From Anolis sagrei (Eukaryota; Chordata; Lepidosauria; Squamata; Anolidae), in assembly GCF_037176765.1 (NCBI RefSeq), contig NC_090025.1, positions 146,130,758 through 146,194,757 of the forward strand: a stretch of 64,000 nt of DNA, written 5' to 3'. Position 1 is the stretch's first letter. Every line of letters begins with the position of its first letter. A program made the position numbers and the translations under genes. The notes beneath the pieces were generated by a model. It did not search any database. It was given only the letters and a program-made list of their open reading frames with translations, and had not been told where the DNA came from. Positions 11,625 through 57,867 of the stretch are shown here, piece after piece.

Positions 11625-12775
11625 AGCCTGTAGTTTCCAGATCTCCACTACTTTTCCTTTGGGGTTTCTGAAATACTGTGGGAGGGGGCAGGGATTAATT
11701 GGTCTAGAATGCAGAAATAGTTACTGGATTCACATGCCATGTACAGTTGTCCCTGCTATGATGTAAACGCTGCCATGAAAGAAAAATACTTCAGAGGATT
11801 TCAGAAGCCAAATATCTTTTTATGAGCTCGATTACAGGATTTAATTTTTCTCAAGACAAAATAGCAGGATCCAGAATCAGAGGGAATTATAAGGAGTATT
11901 AAGGATTCACTTAATTAGCAGAGTTTATAGCGGAATGGAATATCACTGCCTCAGCTACTTGGACTATTTGCTGTTTTAACTAGTCCTTTACCGTAGTGAA
12001 GTTTCTCTTTTACAGATGATCACTATCTACAACTAGTATTTGCTGCAAAGATAAAAATTATTTTTAGGCCATGATGGACTTTCAGATCTTTTGACCATCT
12101 TTACTTCTCTGTGTACCTGGCAAGCTCTTGGATTCACAATCAAAGCCAACTTTAATAGACATTGAATTAAGGAGCTTTTAATTCCACAATTGTTAAACCC
12201 ATAATAGAACTTTCCAGTTAATTTCTGTCACTATTATTTAAATTATTATGACCAGGAGGATCCTACAGCCTTATTGGGGGAGAAAGGGTAATTTGACTGC
12301 TATATTAAGTTACACTCAGTCACTTCCCATCTGAGTCATTAATGAGTCCTGGTAAATGGGTACCAATAATCACTTTTATATTGTTTCTATGGATCTACAA
12401 AGACATCAAATTAGAGGCTGGCATATAAAGTGTGCTGTGTTATGCCTTCAGAATCCTGTGGATGAAACTACACTAGCTGCACTTTTACCAAACAACTGGA
12501 TTTATTAACAGCACGGAACAAGATACTGCAGTGAATTTAAATAAGAAGTAAATGTTGTTATTTACAAACTTGCCTTGACTACAATAAGCAGACCACTTCT
12601 CCTGATAATGCATATGATCCATTTTTGTTCATGGCTAGTGTATCTACCCGATGTCGCTAGGGTTAGGCATTTTGTAATGCTATTTACGGTATTAGAAATA
12701 CTCATTTGCTTTTCAGTTTTATGAATTGACCCATTAGAAAATGCATACCTGTAAAATGAGATCTTTTATAAAACT
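11625..12775. other. Intergenic, no gene recognised
   Basis: AT-rich unique-looking sequence without a frame, repeat end or RNA motif that I can name. Confidence 0.4.
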
Positions 12776-12779
12776 GTAC

Positions 12780-13375
12780 AGCAGCTGATGAGCTGCAACT
12801 TCCATCAGCCCAAGACCTGGTCAGGGTGTAGATCCCATCTATTCTAAATCTGGCTGGCTGCAACTTCGATCACCCCAAAATATGGGTGACTGCAATTCCC
12901 ATCAGCCCCAGTCCTCCTAACAATGGGGTAAGGATGTTAAAAGATGCAACCTAGCCAGTAAGTTGCATCATTTGACTGGTTAAGAGATCTGCACCCTCGG
13001 ATGGGAATCATACAGCTCTCTGGATGTGGCTGGACTCCCATCATACTCTATTAGCCCCCCTCCCTCAAATGTTGCCAGTATTTGAAGTTGGGTCATGAAT
13101 GGTATGTGTTCCAAGGTTGTTTCAGAACCATTGTGGGTGGGATTCATGTGGCTCTCAGGATATACTGTAGAATCATAGAGTTGGAAGAGATCTCATGGGC
13201 TGTCCAGTCCAAGTCCTTGCCAAGAAGCAGGAAAATAGCATTCAAAGAACCTCCGACAAATGGCCATCCAGCCTCTTTTTAAAAGTCTCTAAAGAAGGAG
13301 ACCACCACACTGAACTACATGGCTGGACTACAGCTCCCATCAGCCTCTATTAGTCCTCCCCTCAAAACCCCACCA
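12780..13375. repeat. Cluster of CTGCAACTTCCATCAGCC-like motifs
   Basis: Five related short motifs (variants of ACTACAACTCCCATCAGCC, near 12788, 12857, 12888, 13028 and 13325) recur in one orientation. They resemble the inner part of old hAT-type MITEs. A CR1 3' end lies among them. The exact family is unknown. Confidence 0.4.
13165..13315 (-). mobile_element. CR1 LINE 3' end
   Basis: The reverse complement gives the usual lizard CR1 tail: AGGCTGGATGGCCAT preceded by the CTTTTTAAAAG stretch and followed by ACTCTATGATTCTA. It is truncated to about 150 bp. Confidence 0.7.
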
Positions 13376-14065
13376 TGATCATGATGGTTATGTGTATCAA
13401 CTTTGGTCCAGATCCTATGAAGCCTATGTGAATCAAACATACATACATACATAAACTTTTATAAATATAGATAGGTCAGTCAGGAATTAGTTTTGTTAAG
13501 CTCCTGGCACTTGGACTCTATGGAACTTTACCAGCAAACCCCAATCAAACCTCCCCAGCAAAAAAACTTGGTTTAGCATAAATAAGATTTTGCTTTTCGG
13601 GGTCTTATAGATGAGCCCTGAATGCATCATGACTGTTCCTCTGAGGAAATCAGAAAAGAACACTGGAGTCTGAGCACAGGAAAAGATCAAAGCAGACTAA
13701 AAATATTATCAAAAATTCTTAACGTTTTGAATCTTTGCATTACAACTGCTTTCTGACTTTGCTTCCCCCTTAAAGGAAGAAATGAGGTGACACTTATTAT
13801 AATTACTTCTCATTCTCTTATCCTATCAAAACATGATACTGTATTATCTTAGAAAGATCCTCATTTTAAGAGAACCTCCAAGTCTTCAAAAATTATGGGG
13901 AAGCATTTTCTTTTTTAGATGTTGAGCTTCAAATTCAATAGCCTCAACTACCACGGGCAGTGAACATGAATGATGAATACTGCAGTTCACTATGCAGAAG
14001 ACGAAAAGTCCCCACACCACTGTCTTAAATGAATTGAAGAAGTGCATTTAGATGTTAAGAAAAGT

Positions 14066-14202
14066 TAATGGTAAAGGTTTCTGCTGATGTCAAGTCTAGT
14101 CGTGTCCAACTCTGAGAGATGGTGTTCGTCTCCATTTCTAAACCAAAGAGCTGGCATTGTCCGTAGACACCTCCAAGGTCATGTGGCCATGTTAAGAACT
14201 CA
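14066..14202 (-). mobile_element. tRNA-derived SINE fragment
   Basis: TAAAGGTTTC, GTCCAACTCTGAGAG, GTCCGTAGACACCTCCAAGG and TCATGTGGCCATG match, on this strand, the 3' half of the SINEs at 25453, 53700 and 55375. A short direct triplication of GATGTTAAGAACTCATCAA follows at 14193-14240. Confidence 0.6.
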
Positions 14203-14335
14203 TCAAGATGTTAAGAACTCATCAAGATGTTAAGAACTCAATTTATAATCTGATAGCTATCAGCACTCCTTCTCTTGCTCAGAAGTGCTGTCCTTTCTAA
14301 TACCCCAGCTGTCTTTACTCAAGAAAAAAGAGTTT

Positions 14336-14447
14336 GTCTGTATGTGTGTGCCTTGAAGTCACCTGTCAACTTATGGTGACCCCATGAATTTTCAAAAGAC
14401 AAGAAAAACTCAGAGGTGATTTGCCAGTCCCCTGCTAAATGGGAAAT
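14336..14447 (-). mobile_element. Sauria-type SINE tail
   Basis: TGTGCCTTGAAGTCACCTG, CAACTTATGGTGACCCCATG and the GATTTGCCAGTCCCC stretch are the reverse complement of the BovB-related tail of the squamate Sauria SINE. Confidence 0.65.
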
Positions 14448-14449
14448 GC

Positions 14450-15430
14450 TAGCAAGAGTTAAGCATTAAAATGTAGGTCATTATAGGAATTAATAAAATA
14501 TAATATTTACAAATGTAGCAAATATTCATAGTTTAATGGTACACAATTACACATGAAATTTGCACTGGAAAGTCATTAGCATTATATAATACATTTCATT
14601 TGAAGACTCCTATAATGGGACTATACTAATTTCTAGGATTTCTACACCATAAAAATGGGAAACATGTTCAAAATTAATACAATCCATATTATTATACACA
14701 TGGAATAAAAAACACATGATATTAGCAGTACTAATGGAAATGTGAACCTTTATGCCAAATGATACCTTTAAAAGCTTCTTTGAAATGAGTTCAGATGTTT
14801 GCTTGTTTTTTAAAGAGGTTTGGTTAAAAATAGCAAAATTATGACAGATCATAACAATGGAATAGATGTGAACCACAAATTATAGTTATTAAGTAAGATA
14901 TCAAAATAATTCTAAAAATAGTCAAGAAACTGTTTTTAAAATCAGAAATCTTCCATTTTAAGAAAAAAAATATAACATTTATATTGGAATATCCTTTACA
15001 AACTAAAGATATGTGGTTTTAAAAAATATGAACAGAGTATCTCAATGAAGTGAACAGGGCAATTTCTTTTTTTTAAAGAAAGAGTGATTTGGGATTACTC
15101 ATAACGACATATGAAGTCCATTGTCCAATTTTTACTACATTCTAATTACTATAGCAAGATTCTCCTTTGCTATTTGCAACAAGATAATCTTTTAAAGAGC
15201 ACATGATGCACATAAATGAAGACTTCTGTATGTTGATGTACATACAGCTGCAGAAAGTAGCTGAGAAGACACACAAATACTATTTTATAGTAAGAAATTT
15301 CATTAAAAGATAAGAGAGCACTATAATACCATATAGTTGTGTATGTGCTTTGCTAACTATAGACATTTACTAAAATAGCTCTATCAAATAAATGTCAGAG
15401 GCCTAAATCTTATTAGTAGTCCCAACTAGA
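14450..15430. other. AT-rich intergenic, no gene recognised
   Basis: A very AT-rich stretch. I find no splice-flanked frame and no repeat family I can name. Confidence 0.45.
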
Positions 15431-15438
15431 ACAAAGCT

Positions 15439-15860
15439 GGGGCCAGAGTGAAGAAGAGAAGACACTTCCATCTTGTCTCTTGCGACATCAGAGCCCTTCC
15501 CCCACCACCAACAGCCACTCTGGGGCCAGAGTGAAGAAGGGAGCAGTTCCATCTTGTCTCCTGAGACATCAAAGCCGTTCCCCCACCACCAACGGCCACT
15601 CTGGGGCCAGAGTGAAGAAGGGAGCAGAAAAGACAGTTTCATCTTGTCTCCTGTGGCATCAGAGCGCTTCCCCCACCACCAACGGCCACTCTGGGGCCAG
15701 AGTGAAGAAGGGAGCAGAGAAGACAGTTCTATCTTGTATCCTGAGACATCAAAGCCCTTCCCCCACCACCAAAGGCCACTCTGGGGCCAGAGTGAAAAAG
15801 GAAGCAGAGAAGACAGTCCTATCTTGTCTCCTGAGACATCAAAGTCCCTCCCCCAGCAAC
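15439..15860. repeat. Minisatellite of 81-90 bp units, about five copies
   Basis: GGGGCCAGAGTGAAGAAG recurs at 15439, 15522, 15603, 15693 and 15783, giving periods of 83, 81, 90 and 90 bp. Units contain CTTCCCCCACCACCAA and ATCTTGTCTCCTGAGACATC. Because most spacings are multiples of three, open frames run through it on the plus strand (15473-15877 and 15480-15914) and partly on the minus. I see no start context, splice site or known domain, so I treat it as non-coding tandem repeat. Confidence 0.9.
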
Positions 15861-15889
15861 AATATAATATTATATAATACTAATATTAT

Positions 15890-16024
15890 GAATGATGTAT
15901 TAGTATTATGCTAGTAATATAGTATGTTTTATGTAGATATGACTTGTAAGCCGCTCTGAGTCCCCTTCGGGGTGAGAAGGGCAGCATATAAATGTCATAA
16001 ATAAATAAATAAATAAATAAATAG
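15890..16024 (+). mobile_element. LINE/SINE 3' tail with (TAAA)n
   Basis: TAAGCCGCTCTGAGTCCCC then GGGGTGAGAAGGGCAGCATA, followed by ATAAATAAATAAA. This is the common L2/CR1-like 3' end in lizards. The opposite-orientation version lies at 16345. Confidence 0.65.
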
Positions 16025-16344
16025 TTGAATGGTGAGTCCACACTTATGTGAATCCAACTAGTTTGATATGCCTTGTTTAGATGGGACTATCAAGACAATT
16101 CAGGCCATAGGAATGACTGTGCTTTTGAAAAATTCCAGCTATATCAATTATTGCATATATTGGACTGTAAGTTGATCTTGTGGATAAGACAAGGGCAGGC
16201 CTGGAGCCAAAATTATGAACTATCTCCTTTTTTTATTACATATATCCTTTTATCAGGTCCACAGATTTATTTTATTTTTTTTCCTTTTTATGTTGAATCT
16301 TGTCCAGTAGGACTTTCAGTAGTTGGAAAAGATTCTAAATATAA

Positions 16345-16530
16345 GCCAAAAGTTTATTTATTTATTTGTTTATTACATTTCTACCCCGCCTTTATCCAAC
16401 CCAGAGCCAACTCAAGGCGGCTTTACAACCATGCAACCATTCAATGTGTTCAACAATATGCAATTAAAATGACATTTAAAACAGAAGTATAAAAATACAT
16501 ACATTAAGAAATTTTAAAACATATAAACAT
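16345..16530 (-). mobile_element. LINE 3' tail, minus orientation
   Basis: TTTATTTATTTATTTG then ACCCCGCCTTTATCC and CTCAAGGCGGCTTTACAA form the reverse complement of an L2-like 3' end. It lies about 200 bp beyond the CAPS2 stop, so its AATAAA-like tail could serve as a polyadenylation signal for CAPS2; this is inference only. Confidence 0.6.
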
Positions 16531-16717
16531 ATAACAATAATACAAGAAATATATATGTTTCTATGTACCACATTGAACATTTGGAATGTTTCGTCATTTA
16601 TCTTTAGACTATTCAAGTCAATCTATTAAATTGTCATTCAAAGGTTAGTGTGTCTCAAATTCTAGCATTTCATTTCTCATCCTAGTTGTGGATGTTGTTA
16701 ACACATATCATTTACTT

Positions 16718-52046
<35,329 letters not shown>

Positions 52047-53380
52047 TTGAACTGCGATCAGCTTTTTTAAAAGTGTAAAACAAAAACAAATAAAGATATC
52101 TTCATATATGAGATTGTTTCTAAAAGAATAAAGTTCTTAGTAAATATATTTCCTCCTAAATTGTAGCTCTGTTTAAAAATTGTCAATGTATGATTGATTA
52201 TGTGTTTCAATGTATTGTTGGAAATGGTAGTATCTATCCATTTTAATTGCTCTGTTTTATGCACAAAATGATAGTAGCTATCAATATCAATAAATTTCAT
52301 TTTCCATTCTTCACTTGAAACTTGCCATGGTACATGCTTGCACTACCTCAAACATATTTCTTTTTATCTCTTAAAAAGTAAACTATTTATTCATTTATTA
52401 TCCTGCCTCTCTGAGACTAATGATTTGAATGTTTGAACAAGATTCCAAGAGACCAGGCTTCAAATATTCAAGAGGCAACAGCAAGAACAGTCCCCACTAG
52501 GCTACAGAGATCTGGGGTCTCATTAAACTACAAGCTCTACAAGTCCATACAATGTTTCATGGTAGTTAAAATGGAATAATAGCACTGTAACATCATAGTG
52601 GGATAGGGCTCTTTGTCTCAAAGGTGCTACAAGATTTTTTGCATATTGATATTTCAGATAAACACTGCTAGGTTTGGGGGTTCTTTCCCCATTACAGGTT
52701 GAGCACCCCTTATTCTGAAATACAAGATAGGTGTGTAGGTTTCTTCTTAAGCTAATTTTTATATAAGTCAGAACAGGTACATTTTAAGTGTAAAAAGCCA
52801 AACACTTTGGATTGCATAGGGAAGGGTTAACAACCCTGTATTGTTTATTTTGCTGTATGTGCCCCTTCAGAAGATTTCATTTCACTTTCTGTCTCTATGA
52901 TAATTGGATTGTGAAAAAATTGGCTTGTTGTGGAAACAAGGATTGATGAGAAGGCTTCAGTGGAGGCATCTTCTCCCCATAATATCTCTCTCAGAAGTGA
53001 ATTTTCCTTGCAAGGGGTCTATTCCTCACTTCCTGTTGTCTCACCCCTGTTCTTAACTATGAGTTGTTTGTAAATCGGATGTTTGTAACTGTCTGTACTC
53101 CAAACTTGTCCTCAGGGACTGCCTGTACTCCGAAATTGTCCTCACGAGCAGCTGAGTCAGGGACACTTTTATTTTCTGATGGTCAAGTGGCTACAAACTT
53201 TGTTTCATGCAAAACATGATTTTAAAATACTGTGTATATGATAATTTCTAAGCTATGTGTACTATAAGATGTATAAACAACACAGATTTATTGTTTAGAT
53301 TAGGGTCCCATCTCCATGGTACTTGGGTAGGCAAATACAGGTGTTCCAAAATCCAAAACATTTCTGCTCCCAAGCATTTC
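52047..53380. other. Upstream of the CAPS2 start codon, no further exon identified
   Basis: AT-rich sequence between the first coding exon and the repeat cluster, presumably a 5' UTR intron. No alternative upstream start joins in frame. Confidence 0.4.
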
Positions 53381-53383
53381 AAA

Positions 53384-53672
53384 TAAGGGATTTATTTATT
53401 TTGTCGTTTCAGGAGTGACTTGAGAAACTGCAAGTCGCTTCTGATATGAGAGAATTGGCCGTCTGCAAGGACATTGCCCAGGGGACACCCAGATGATTTG
53501 ATGTTTTTATCATCCTTGTGGGAGGCTTCTCTCATGTCCCCGCATGAGGAGCTGGAGCTGACAGAGGGAGCTCATCCACCTCTCCCCAGATTTGAACCTG
53601 CGACCTGTCAGTCTTCAGTCCTGCCGGCACAGGGGTTTAACCTACTATGCCACCGGGGGCTCCATAGATATG
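53384..53672 (-). mobile_element. tRNA-derived SINE, full length
   Basis: Read on the minus strand, GGAGCCCCCGGTGGCATAG heads the element, with GGTCGCAGGTTCAAATC as box B-like and GACTTGCAGTTTCTCAAGTC near the end. Same family as 2363-2640. Confidence 0.85.
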
Positions 53673-53871
53673 GGATACCCAACCAGTATCTGTAGCTTTA
53701 GTAAAGGTAAAGGTAAAGGTTTCCCCTTGACATTAAGTCTAGCCATGTCCGACTCTGGGGGGTGGTGCTCATCTCCATTTCTAAGCCGAAGAGCCAGCGT
53801 TGTCTGTAGTTACTTCCAAGGTCATGTGGTCATTAACTTCCTGCCGAAGCAGTACCTATTGATCTATTTAC

Positions 53872-55180
53872 TAGGCCTGTCGGTTTTGTTTCGTTAATTC
53901 GTTTTTCGTTTTTTAATCGTTATTTTTTTAATATCCGACGCGATATCAAAACATATTTTTAAACCCGGAAGGGTTTAAAAATATCGAAGCAGCAGCCCCA
54001 TGTATTTTACGAGCTTCAGCTCGTGTCGTTAATGGCATGGAGGCTGCTGCTGAGTGGTGCTGCAGTGCTGGAGCCTGGGAGCCAATCCGGCGCTCCCAAG
54101 CACCCCAGCGTGGCAGAAGCCGGATGGCGCGCGGAGGCCGCTTGTGAGCGCGCGCGCGCCATCCAATGGGCTCCGGCTCCTGCGCCCCCCTCCTCCTCCT
54201 CCTCCTCCTCCCAGCTGGGAGGAGGAGGAGGAGGAGGAGGGGGGCGCAGAAGCCGGAGCCCATTGGATGGCGCGCGCGCGCTCACAAGCGGCCTCCGCGC
54301 GCCATCCGGCTCTGGCTCCTGCGCCCCCCTCCTCCTCCTCTTTAGTGCAGTTCACGGTTGAGAAATCTCCCCCTAAGATTCCCACGGGGTGGCACGGGGG
54401 GGGGGGTGTTGCCCAGGCAACCCCACTGAGTTGGTCGCGGGTGGAAGTGGGAAGCGCTTATCTGCCAAGCCCACCCGTCCCCGGAGCAGCCAGCTGCATT
54501 CACTCCGGCGCCGCGGCTGTCATGCTGCCACTGCTCTTCTTCCTTTTCCCGGTCCCTTTCTCCGCCTGACTGGCCTCGCGACTAGCAAACCAGCGTGCCC
54601 CGCAAGGACACCTCACTTCCTGCCTGGGCTTCCCAGGGTCCTCTGTTTTGTAGTTCTTTGGGCGCCTTTGCTGCAGCCACGTGGGCGGATGGGTGTCCCC
54701 GTTTGCAGCATGAGTGAAGGCGCCCAGAGTGCATCTACACCACATATGGCATACTTGGGGCCCTCCAGGCGCGCTCACAAGCGGCCTCCGCGCGCCATCC
54801 GGCTTGTGTAACTTTTCAGGGCTGTATGACCATGTTCCAGAAGCATTCTCTCCTGACATTTTGCCCACATCTATGGCAGGCATCCTCAGAGGTCTGTTGG
54901 AAACTAGGCAAATGGTGAGTTATATATCATCTAATACTATGGAATGTCCAGGGTGGGAGAAAGCCATTCAATGCTAATCATTACTGCAACATTCACACTT
55001 AGCCTGTTTGATCAAGAAATTTTTTTTTTCTAAAATGTTTTGTAAAATATTTACGAAAATTCGTAAATAACAAAACATTTTTTTGGAAAGTTTTGTAAAT
55101 ATTTTTAATATCGAAACAAAAAAACACCCCAATTAAGAATCGAATTTAGAAACAAATTTTTTCTTGATCAAACAGGCCTA
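53872..55180. mobile_element. hAT-type non-autonomous transposon with giant palindrome
   Basis: 1309 bp, flanked by exact CTATTTAC (53864-53871 and 55181-55188). The ends are TAGGCCTGT and ACAGGCCTA. The subterminal regions are T/A/CG-rich (TTCGTTAATTCG, AAATTCGTAAATAA). The centre is very GC-rich with a 194 bp palindrome at 54118-54311 and extra partial arm copies at 54290-54340 and 54768-54803. A Penelope-like 3' fragment lies at 54806-54985. No transposase frame. The ends resemble those of the element at 20610-21625. Confidence 0.85.
54118..54311. repeat. Near-perfect 97 bp-arm palindrome, no spacer
   Basis: The arms mirror around 54214/54215 (CCAGCTGG) with no indels and about one mismatch. 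They contain GCGCGCGCGC, GGCTCCGGCTCCTGCGCC-like and (CCT)n/(GGA)n stretches. Confidence 0.92.
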
Positions 55181-55374
55181 CTATTTACATTTGCATGTTT
55201 TCGAACTGCAGAAGGCAGTAGGTGGGCCTAACAGTGGGAGCTCACCTTGCTTCCTGGATTCGAACCACAGGCCCTTTGGTCAGCAAGTTCAGCAGCTCGC
55301 GGTTTAACCCGCCGCACCACCGGAGACTCCTGGTGTACCTACCTACCCTTTTATGTTTTAGTTTTAGTTTTAGT

Positions 55375-55570
55375 AGTAAAGGTTTTCCCCTGACATTAAA
55401 TCCAGTCGTGTCCGACTCTGGAGCATGGTGCTCATCTCCATTTCTAAGCCGAAGAGCCGGCGTTGTCCTTAGACACTTCCAAGGTCATGTGGCCGGCATG
55501 ACTGCATGGAACACCATTACCTTCCCACCGGAGTGGTACCTATTCATCTACTCACATGTTATGCTGCTCT
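55375..55570 (-). mobile_element. tRNA-derived SINE 3' half
   Basis: GGTTTTCCCCTGACATTAAA, GTCCGACTCTGGAGCATGG and CTTAGACACTTCCAAGGTCA match the split SINE just to the left. Confidence 0.75.
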
Positions 55571-55625
55571 AGGAAAAGTGGTTCCCAAATTTTGGTCTTC
55601 CAGGTGGCTTGAGCTGCATCTACTC

Positions 55626-55759
55626 CAGGCATGGGCCAACTTCGGCCCTCCAGGCGTTTTGGACTTCAACTCCCACAACTCCTTACAGCCTACCAGCTGT
55701 TAGGAACTGTGGGGGTTGAAGTCCAAAACACCTGGAGAGCCGAAGTTGGCCCATGCCTG
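55626..55759. mobile_element. 134 bp hAT-type palindromic MITE
   Basis: CAGGCATGGGCCAACTTCGG at the left is the inverse of the right end. Target duplications ATCTACTC and ATCTACAC (55618-55625 and 55760-55767) match at seven of eight bases. Confidence 0.8.
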
Positions 55760-55764
55760 ATCTA

Positions 55765-55930
55765 CACTGTAGAGTTAATGAGTTTTGACAGCACTTCAGC
55801 TGCCATAGCTCAATGCTGTGGAATTCTGGGAAGTGTAGTTTTGCAATGTCTCCTATAACCTTCTCTGTCCAAGAGTGGTGGCGCCTCATCAAACTACAAC
55901 TCCTGAAATTACACAGCATTGGGCCTCCCG
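55765..55930. mobile_element. Palindromic MITE (AATGCTGTGGAATTCTGGG family)
   Basis: CAATGCTGTGGAATTCTGGG, GTAGTTTTGCAA and, inverted, ACTACAACTCCTGAAATTAC and ACACAGCATTG. Relatives at 57185-57435 and 60505-61015. Confidence 0.6.
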
Positions 55931-56059
55931 CCGAACTACATTCATTGTACAGTGTAAGACTACACCTCCCAGAATCCCTGACTCTAGGTTAAACTGGCTG
56001 GGAGTTCTGGGAACTGAGGTCAAAAAGTTTGGCAAACACGGTTTTAGCAAAACTAGGTA

Positions 56060-56470
56060 AAGGCACATACAAAATGAAGGCGCCTGCGTGCCCGTCCTTG
56101 TCGAGTGAAGAAAACCTGCTTCGTTCACTCAAAAAAATCCCTCCATTTGCCTTGGTTTTCTAGCCTCGCCCACCACTCAGCCCCCGCCCCCACCCCTCCG
56201 TTTTGTTTTGTAAATTCAGGTAAAATGGGACGCAGGACCCACCGTGGAAAGGCTGGGCGAAAACAGAAGTGGCGCTGAGCAGCTCAGGCGAGGCGTAAAG
56301 GCCCCTCTTTGCCTAGGCCTCAAAGCGCCGCAGCCTGCAACTCTGGTTGCCTAGGCGACCAGCAAACAAGATGGCGGATCCTCCCCAAACACGCCCTCTC
56401 CCCTCGCTTGATTTGGAGACGCTCTCGGCTCCTTTTTGTCCCTTTTATCCGGGAAGAAAGCACTCAACTA
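56060..56470 (-). promoter_or_regulatory. GC-rich island, likely CAPS2 promoter
   Basis: This is the only non-repetitive CpG-rich segment upstream of CAPS2. It carries GTTGCCTAGGCGAC (56346-56359), one base from a perfect RFX X-box, and CAAGATGGCGG (56368-56377), a YY1-type motif usually found at transcription starts. A possible donor CACGGTGGGT lies on the minus strand near 56244. RFX sites are typical of cilium genes, which fits CAPS2. A divergent plus-strand transcript cannot be excluded. Confidence 0.6.
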
Positions 56471-56471
56471 A

Positions 56472-56622
56472 GGGCCCTTCCAGGCAGGCCCTATATCCCA
56501 GGATCTGATCCCAGGTTTTCCGCTTTAAACTGGATTACATGAGTCCTTACTGCCAGATAATCTGGGATAAACAGAAAACCTGGGATCAGATCCTGGGATA
56601 TAGGACCTGCTTGGAAGGGCTC
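56472..56622. mobile_element. Palindromic MITE (GGGCCCTTC family)
   Basis: GGGCCCTTCCAGGCAGGCC and, inverted, GACCTGCTTGGAAGGGC enclose GGATCTGATCCCAGG and its inverse. It abuts the promoter-like island. Confidence 0.75.
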
Positions 56623-56631
56623 TAAGCACTA

Positions 56632-57042
56632 ACATTAAGATCACCTGCTCTCGATCCTGCCTGCATCACAAATACATTTGGCAGGGAGAGAGACAGGGCC
56701 TTCTCAGTGGTGGCCCCTAGGTTATGGAGTGCCCTTCCCAGAGACATTAGATCTGCCCCTTCTTTGCTAACATTTCATAGGAAGGTTAAGACCTGGTTGT
56801 TTGAGCAGGCATTCGAAAAGGCAGTGTAACAAATATTGGAACATGGAACGACAGGATGAGATCGGATCTTTATTTTAACTAAGAGACACAATGAGTTATT
56901 GACTTTGTGATGATTGTATATTGAGACCATGATTTTAATTGTTTTATGATGTTTAAGCATTGAATGTTTTGCTACTGTAAACCACTTCGAGTCACACAAG
57001 GGCTGAGAAAAGCGGTATATAAATGGAGTAAATAAATAACAG
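56632..57042 (+). mobile_element. L2-type LINE 3' end
   Basis: GCCTTCTCAGTGGTGGCCCC, GACCTGGTTGTTTGAGCAGG and the CACAAGGGCTGAGAAAAGCG end match the copy at 22274-22822. Confidence 0.8.
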
Positions 57043-57184
57043 TCTTCTTCATTTTCTGGCCCAACTTTCCTGCGATGATTGTTGCTTGGTCTTGTTTTTG
57101 TTGCAAAGGAAGGTATTTCACCCCTTGGGGCACACGCTGCCTCATGCTCATGTTTTTCATCGCTCTCCTGGCACATCCTTAGGT

Positions 57185-57435
57185 GCATGCAATTTGACAC
57201 TGTTTTAACTGTCATGGTGCAATGCTATGGATTATAATAATAATTTTATTTCTTACCCACCTCTCCTCATCGCTTGAGGCGGGTTACAACATTGCAAGGG
57301 ATTTGTAGTTTTAAAAGATTTTGAGCCTTCTCTGTACAAAAGTGCTGGTGCCATAGCAAACTACAAATCCCTTGATGCCATAGTACTAAGCCATAGCAGT
57401 TAAAACTGGTATCAAAATACACTCTTTCTACAGCA
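57185..57435. mobile_element. Palindromic MITE with LINE-tail insertion
   Basis: ACTGTTTTAACTGTCATGG and GCCATAGCAGTTAAAACTGG are inverted flanks. Inside, 57228-57300 (TTTTATTTCTTACCCACC) is a reversed LINE 3' tail. Confidence 0.55.
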
Positions 57436-57775
57436 ATGGTTCCCAACCTTTTTTTGACCAGGGACTACTTTGACTAGGGTCCACTCTCCAACATTAGTGC
57501 CTTCCCGCTGGTCAACTTTAGATTTGTTTTGGTTATTTGGGGTGCTGATTCAGAAAATTGCATTGGAAAGACCATGTCAGCTCTAGTTTCTGATTCAGAA
57601 CATATGCCATCCATTAGTCACCATCTGCTCGCTCACAGAAAACCATATTTAATCAACCTTGGCACTATAAGAGAGTTTTGCGAAACCAGTCATTCTCATT
57701 GCAATGGTGTAGTAACGGTGAGGTCACTGACCATATTTTAGTTCTTGCACACCACGTGTTGGAAACCTCTGTTCT
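57432..57775. mobile_element. hAT-like element
   Basis: AATGGTTCCCAACCTTTTTT and GATTCAGAAAATTGCATTGG match the element interrupted at 36474. It ends near CACGTGTTGGAAACC. Confidence 0.55.
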
Positions 57776-57867
57776 ACAGTGTAGATTAACCTCTGTCTCA
57801 AGAAGTACATTGATTAACTGTATGTAATATCACCAAGCTTCTCTTGTTATATCTTCATTATACAATG

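Larger units (their letters stand above)
53700..55335 (-). mobile_element. tRNA-derived SINE split by a hAT transposon
   Basis: The two parts at 53700-53871 and 55189-55335 together hold the head (GCGGGTTAAACCGCGAGC, GTGGTTCGAATCCAGG) and tail (GGGGAAACCTTTACC) of the 25453-type SINE. The inserted element duplicates CTATTTAC from within the SINE. Confidence 0.85.

Noticed and set aside
15439-15860. CRISPR-like array
   Set aside because: Units are contiguous and 81-90 bp with no unique spacers; this is a eukaryotic minisatellite.
53384-53672. tRNA gene
   Set aside because: Only box A and B-like pieces remain; no cloverleaf, and the body is a repeated SINE.
53946-54883. Several frames of 80-170 codons and an apparent CpG island
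   Set aside because: They fall inside the hAT element and its palindrome; the two strands mirror each other and no splice or domain support exists.
56371-56510. Plus-strand start MADPPQTRPLPSLDLETLSA as a gene
   Set aside because: The ATG is part of the YY1-type motif, and the frame runs straight into a MITE and stops.
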